Source: Alphaproteobacteria bacterium
Lineage (GTDB): Bacteria; Pseudomonadota; Alphaproteobacteria; Micropepsales; Micropepsaceae
Reading direction: 5' to 3'
Length of the DNA stretch: 64,000 bases
NCBI GenBank assembly: GCA_016124635.1
Contig: WGNJ01000014.1
Coordinates: 91,476-155,475 of the forward strand
Shown: piece by piece, positions 62,508-64,000 of the stretch
Numbering within the stretch: the stretch's first letter is position 1
Layout of the letters: each line of letters begins with the position of its first letter
Made by a program: the position numbers and the translations under genes
The notes under the pieces: model-generated
The model's input: only the letters and a program-made list of their open reading frames with translations
Databases searched by the model: none
What the model was told of the DNA's origin: nothing

Positions 62508-63086
62508 TCACCCGCTCACCAATCCCAGCTCGATCTCGAGCGCCCCGCAAAGCATCTGCCCAAGCGTGATATGCATCTCCTGGATACGGGCCGTAACAGC
62601 CGAAGGCACGAGCAGCACGTGATCCGAGTGCGGCAAGATGTTGCCACCGGTTCCGCCCGTGAATGCGACCGTCACGATCCCGAGCCTGCGGGCGACTTCG
62701 AAGGCCTTGATTACGTTGGGGCTACGGCCGGATGTCGTGATCCCAATTGCGACGTCTCCGCGCCGGCCGAGCGCCGCCAGCTGGCGCGCGAAGATGTTGT
62801 CGAAGCCGAGATCGTTGCCTGCCGCCGTCAGTGCCGACGTGTCCGTGGTGAGCGCAATGGCCGCAATCGGCTCACGATCCTTCTTGTATCGTATGGTGAG
62901 TTCCGTCGCGAGATGTTGTGCGTCCGCCGCGCTGCCGCCGTTGCCGAAGAAGAAGATCTTGTGCCCTTCCTTTATGGCCGACACGCACGCCGCGACAACC
63001 TTTTGAAACGGCTCGCGAAGCTGCTGGTTGCTGGCTTGTGCCACGGCCAAATGCTCGGCAAACTCTGCGTCGAAGAAGGATTTCAT
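62508..63086 (-). CDS. gmhA: D-sedoheptulose-7-phosphate isomerase family protein (SIS domain)
   Basis: A 192-residue SIS-domain isomerase. IFFFGNGGSAADAQHLATELTIRYK is the sugar-phosphate loop. AIALTTDTSALTAAGNDLGFD, VAIGITTSGRSPNVIKAFEVAR and QEMHITLGQMLCGALE are in family order. It would convert sedoheptulose-7-phosphate to D-glycero-heptose-7-phosphate for LPS core or other heptosides. DiaA-like paralogs share the fold, but the QEMHI ending favours GmhA. ATG 63086 is chosen because the longer frame adds 23 unsupported residues. It lies 91 bases upstream of cysD on the same strand. Confidence 0.85.
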   Translation of the reverse strand: MKSFFDAEFAEHLAVAQASNQQLREPFQKVVAACVSAIKEGHKIFFFGNGGSAADAQHLATELTIRYKKDREPIAAIALTTDTSALTAAGNDLGFDNIFARQLAALGRRGDVAIGITTSGRSPNVIKAFEVARRLGIVTVAFTGGTGGNILPHSDHVLLVPSAVTARIQEMHITLGQMLCGALEIELGLVSG

Positions 63087-63210
63087 GGCGTCAGTCTGCC
63101 TGTGCCGTGAACGAGCGGCAACCTGAAGCCGTGTTGTTGCGTTAACCGCAGTCACCTCGTCGAAATTTCGTTTGCCGCCCCACTGGATTGCCGGCTTGAG
63201 GTGGCTTAGA

Positions 63211-63225
63211 TTAGAATAATTCTAA
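63211..63225. promoter_or_regulatory. Irr/ICE-type iron-control box before dps
   Basis: TTAGAATAATTCTAA is a perfect inverted repeat (7-1-7) and continues with AA. It matches the rhizobial iron control element TTTAGAA-N3-TTCTAAA at 13 of 14 defined positions. It ends 18 bases before the dps start codon, so it overlaps the likely promoter or transcription start. A bound Irr (or other Fur-family) protein would be expected to repress dps when iron is scarce. Confidence 0.7.
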
Positions 63226-63243
63226 ATTATCTGGAGACCCCGC

Positions 63244-63729
63244 ATGCTTACAACCCACAATTCCCTACCCGTGGCCACGCGCGAAGCGATGGTTGCGCTC
63301 TGCAACGCGCGCCTCGCCGATGCTGTCGACCTGACAACGCACGCAAAGCAAGCGCACTGGACGGTCCGCGGCGCGAACTTCATCTCGCTGCACGAGCTTT
63401 TCGATGCCGTGCACACGTCCGCCGAAGGATGGATGGATTCGATTGCCGAGCGCGTCGCGCAGCTGGGCGGCCAAGCCCACGGCACCGCAGCGGCGGCCAC
63501 GGAAAACTCGAAGCTTCCGCGCTATCCGCTGAACATTACGGACGGCGCAGCTCAGGTCGATGCCCTTTCGGCATCGCTCGCCGCCTTCGGCAAGCTCGTT
63601 CGTGCGGCGATCGATGAGGCGACCGAAAAGGGCGACGCGGTGACCGCCGATATCTTCACGCAGATCGGTGGCGGCGTCGACAAGCAGCTCTGGTTCGTCG
63701 AAGCGCACGCCTACGCGCGCAATAGCTAG
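63244..63729 (+). CDS. dps: Dps family DNA-protection/ferritin-like protein
   Basis: A 161-residue Dps monomer that would assemble into a dodecamer storing iron and shielding DNA. LTTHAKQAHWTVRGANFISLHELFDAVHTSAEGWMDSIAERVAQLGG carries the ferroxidase ligands (His of QAHW, and the Asp/Glu residues of FDAVHTSAEGWMDSIAER). TGGAGA (63232-63237) is the ribosome site. Regulation by iron is suggested by the Irr-type box. A bidirectional terminator lies between it and the convergent 5S rRNA. Confidence 0.94.
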   Translation: MLTTHNSLPVATREAMVALCNARLADAVDLTTHAKQAHWTVRGANFISLHELFDAVHTSAEGWMDSIAERVAQLGGQAHGTAAAATENSKLPRYPLNITDGAAQVDALSASLAAFGKLVRAAIDEATEKGDAVTADIFTQIGGGVDKQLWFVEAHAYARNS

Positions 63730-63773
63730 GCCGCTCGACGCGACCGGCGATCGCGGTCAGTGCAAAAGCAAAA

Positions 63774-63808
63774 GGACGCTCCGGCCGAAAAGCCGGAGCG
63801 TCCTTTTT
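63774..63808. terminator. bidirectional terminator between dps and the rRNA operon
   Basis: GGACGCTCCGGC (63774-63785) pairs with GCCGGAGCGTCC (63792-63803). Rightward it is followed by TTTTT (63804-63808). Leftward it is followed by TTTTGCTTTTG. It can end both dps and the leftward rRNA transcript. Confidence 0.9.
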
Positions 63809-63870
63809 GCTGAAGACATTGTTTTGGAGGAATTTGTTTTGCGCTGGTTTGTGTTTTGTCTGTCGTTTGC

Positions 63871-63990
63871 AGGTCTGGCGGCGGCCTACTTTTCCGAGGC
63901 TTAAGCCTGAGTATCATGGGCGCTGGAGCGTTTCACGGCCGAGTTCGGGATGGGATCGGGTGTATGCGCTCCGCACTTGAGCCACCAGAC
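63871..63990 (-). rRNA. rrf: 5S ribosomal RNA
   Basis: Read leftward, the 120-base sequence begins GTCTGGTGGCTCAAGTGCGG and ends CGGCGGCCTACTTTTCC in complement form. The universal core CCCGATCCCATCCCGAACTC and GCCGTGAAACG are intact. The terminal arms GTCTGGTGGC and GCCGCCAGAC pair. It is the last gene of an rRNA operon whose 23S and 16S genes lie right of the window. The bases at 63991-64000 are the 23S-5S spacer. A 78-codon open frame over this region is chance. Confidence 0.95.
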
Positions 63991-64000
63991 CGGCGAAGGA

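Noticed and set aside
63668..63904. 78-codon + strand open frame with a hydrophobic end at the right edge
   Set aside because: It overlaps the dps end, the terminator and the 3' half of 5S rRNA.
1..64000. Mobile elements, prophage, integron or CRISPR array
   Set aside because: I looked for transposase or integrase motifs, terminal repeats and regularly spaced repeats and saw none. The only tRNA (28252-28341) has no integrase or direct repeat next to it.

Overview
The window is a GC-rich chromosomal segment from an alphaproteobacterium. Four things point there: an Irr/ICE-type iron box in front of dps, a conserved rlpA-dacA-tmk-holB-tatD-MBL block, an sdhE-mfd pair next to recG, and a palindromic GGAAC-N16-CGTT (EcfG-type) element. 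The Irr-type box suggests a Rhizobiales-like lineage, but genus cannot be read from the sequence. Coding density is high. There is no sign of phage, insertion sequences, integrons or CRISPR. RNA genes are one tRNA-Ser(TGA) and a 5S rRNA at the right edge, the tail of an rRNA operon entering from the right.

Layout. 1-6.8 kb: tail of an unidentified gene, a spinster-like MFS transporter, a Cys-tailed membrane protein, a SleB-type cell wall hydrolase, a CPBP membrane protease, MazG, a VOC-GNAT pair and a DUF4431-like periplasmic protein. 6.8-10.5 kb: an energy-transduction array exbB-exbD-tonB-exbD // tonB-exbD. 11-14.6 kb: a divergent two-component system followed by a COG4705/DUF347 membrane protein and a PepSY protein. 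14.8-19.6 kb: a tightly coupled operon GT39-GT2-AsnB-GtrA, probably a polyprenyl-linked sugar transfer system with an amidotransferase. 19.7-26.7 kb: the leftward block MBL-tatD-holB-tmk-dacA-rlpA, then rightward mepA and a small LuxR-type regulator. 26.9-32.7 kb: a methyltransferase/pyruvyltransferase-like fusion, tRNA-Ser, cspA, an MgtC/DUF4010 membrane protein, a sulfatase and an arylamine N-acetyltransferase. 32.8-41.6 kb: a DUF533 protein, acyl-CoA synthetase, alpha/beta hydrolase, histidine phosphatase, CoA-transferase/racemase, a Pro/Ala/Thr-rich exported protein, a hexapeptide acyltransferase, an SDR and a DsbA-like oxidoreductase. 41.6-48.6 kb: mfd, sdhE, an alpha/beta hydrolase and recG. 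48.6-55.8 kb: lipid or CoA-type metabolism (phosphotransferase, PYROXD2-like oxidoreductase, DUF6285, DUF3089, SCP2-type thiolase, HMG-CoA-synthase-like protein with a Zn-ribbon/OB tail). 55.9-64 kb: a TPR-SPOR protein, galU, ugd, cysNC, cysD, gmhA, dps and 5S rRNA.

Two themes run through the window. One is envelope construction: peptidoglycan hydrolases, SPOR proteins, glycan transferases, UDP-glucuronate supply by galU-ugd, heptose synthesis by gmhA and PAPS supply by cysD-cysNC. The other is CoA-linked catabolism of lipid-like substrates. The strongest candidate for an undescribed system is the GT39-GT2-AsnB-GtrA operon. It looks like a lipid-carrier glycosylation module carrying its own glutamine-dependent amidotransferase, and could make an amidated uronic acid decoration. 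The multiplied ExbD/TonB array and the methyltransferase-pyruvyltransferase fusion are also worth attention. All functions are inferred from motifs and context by eye, and no database search was run.
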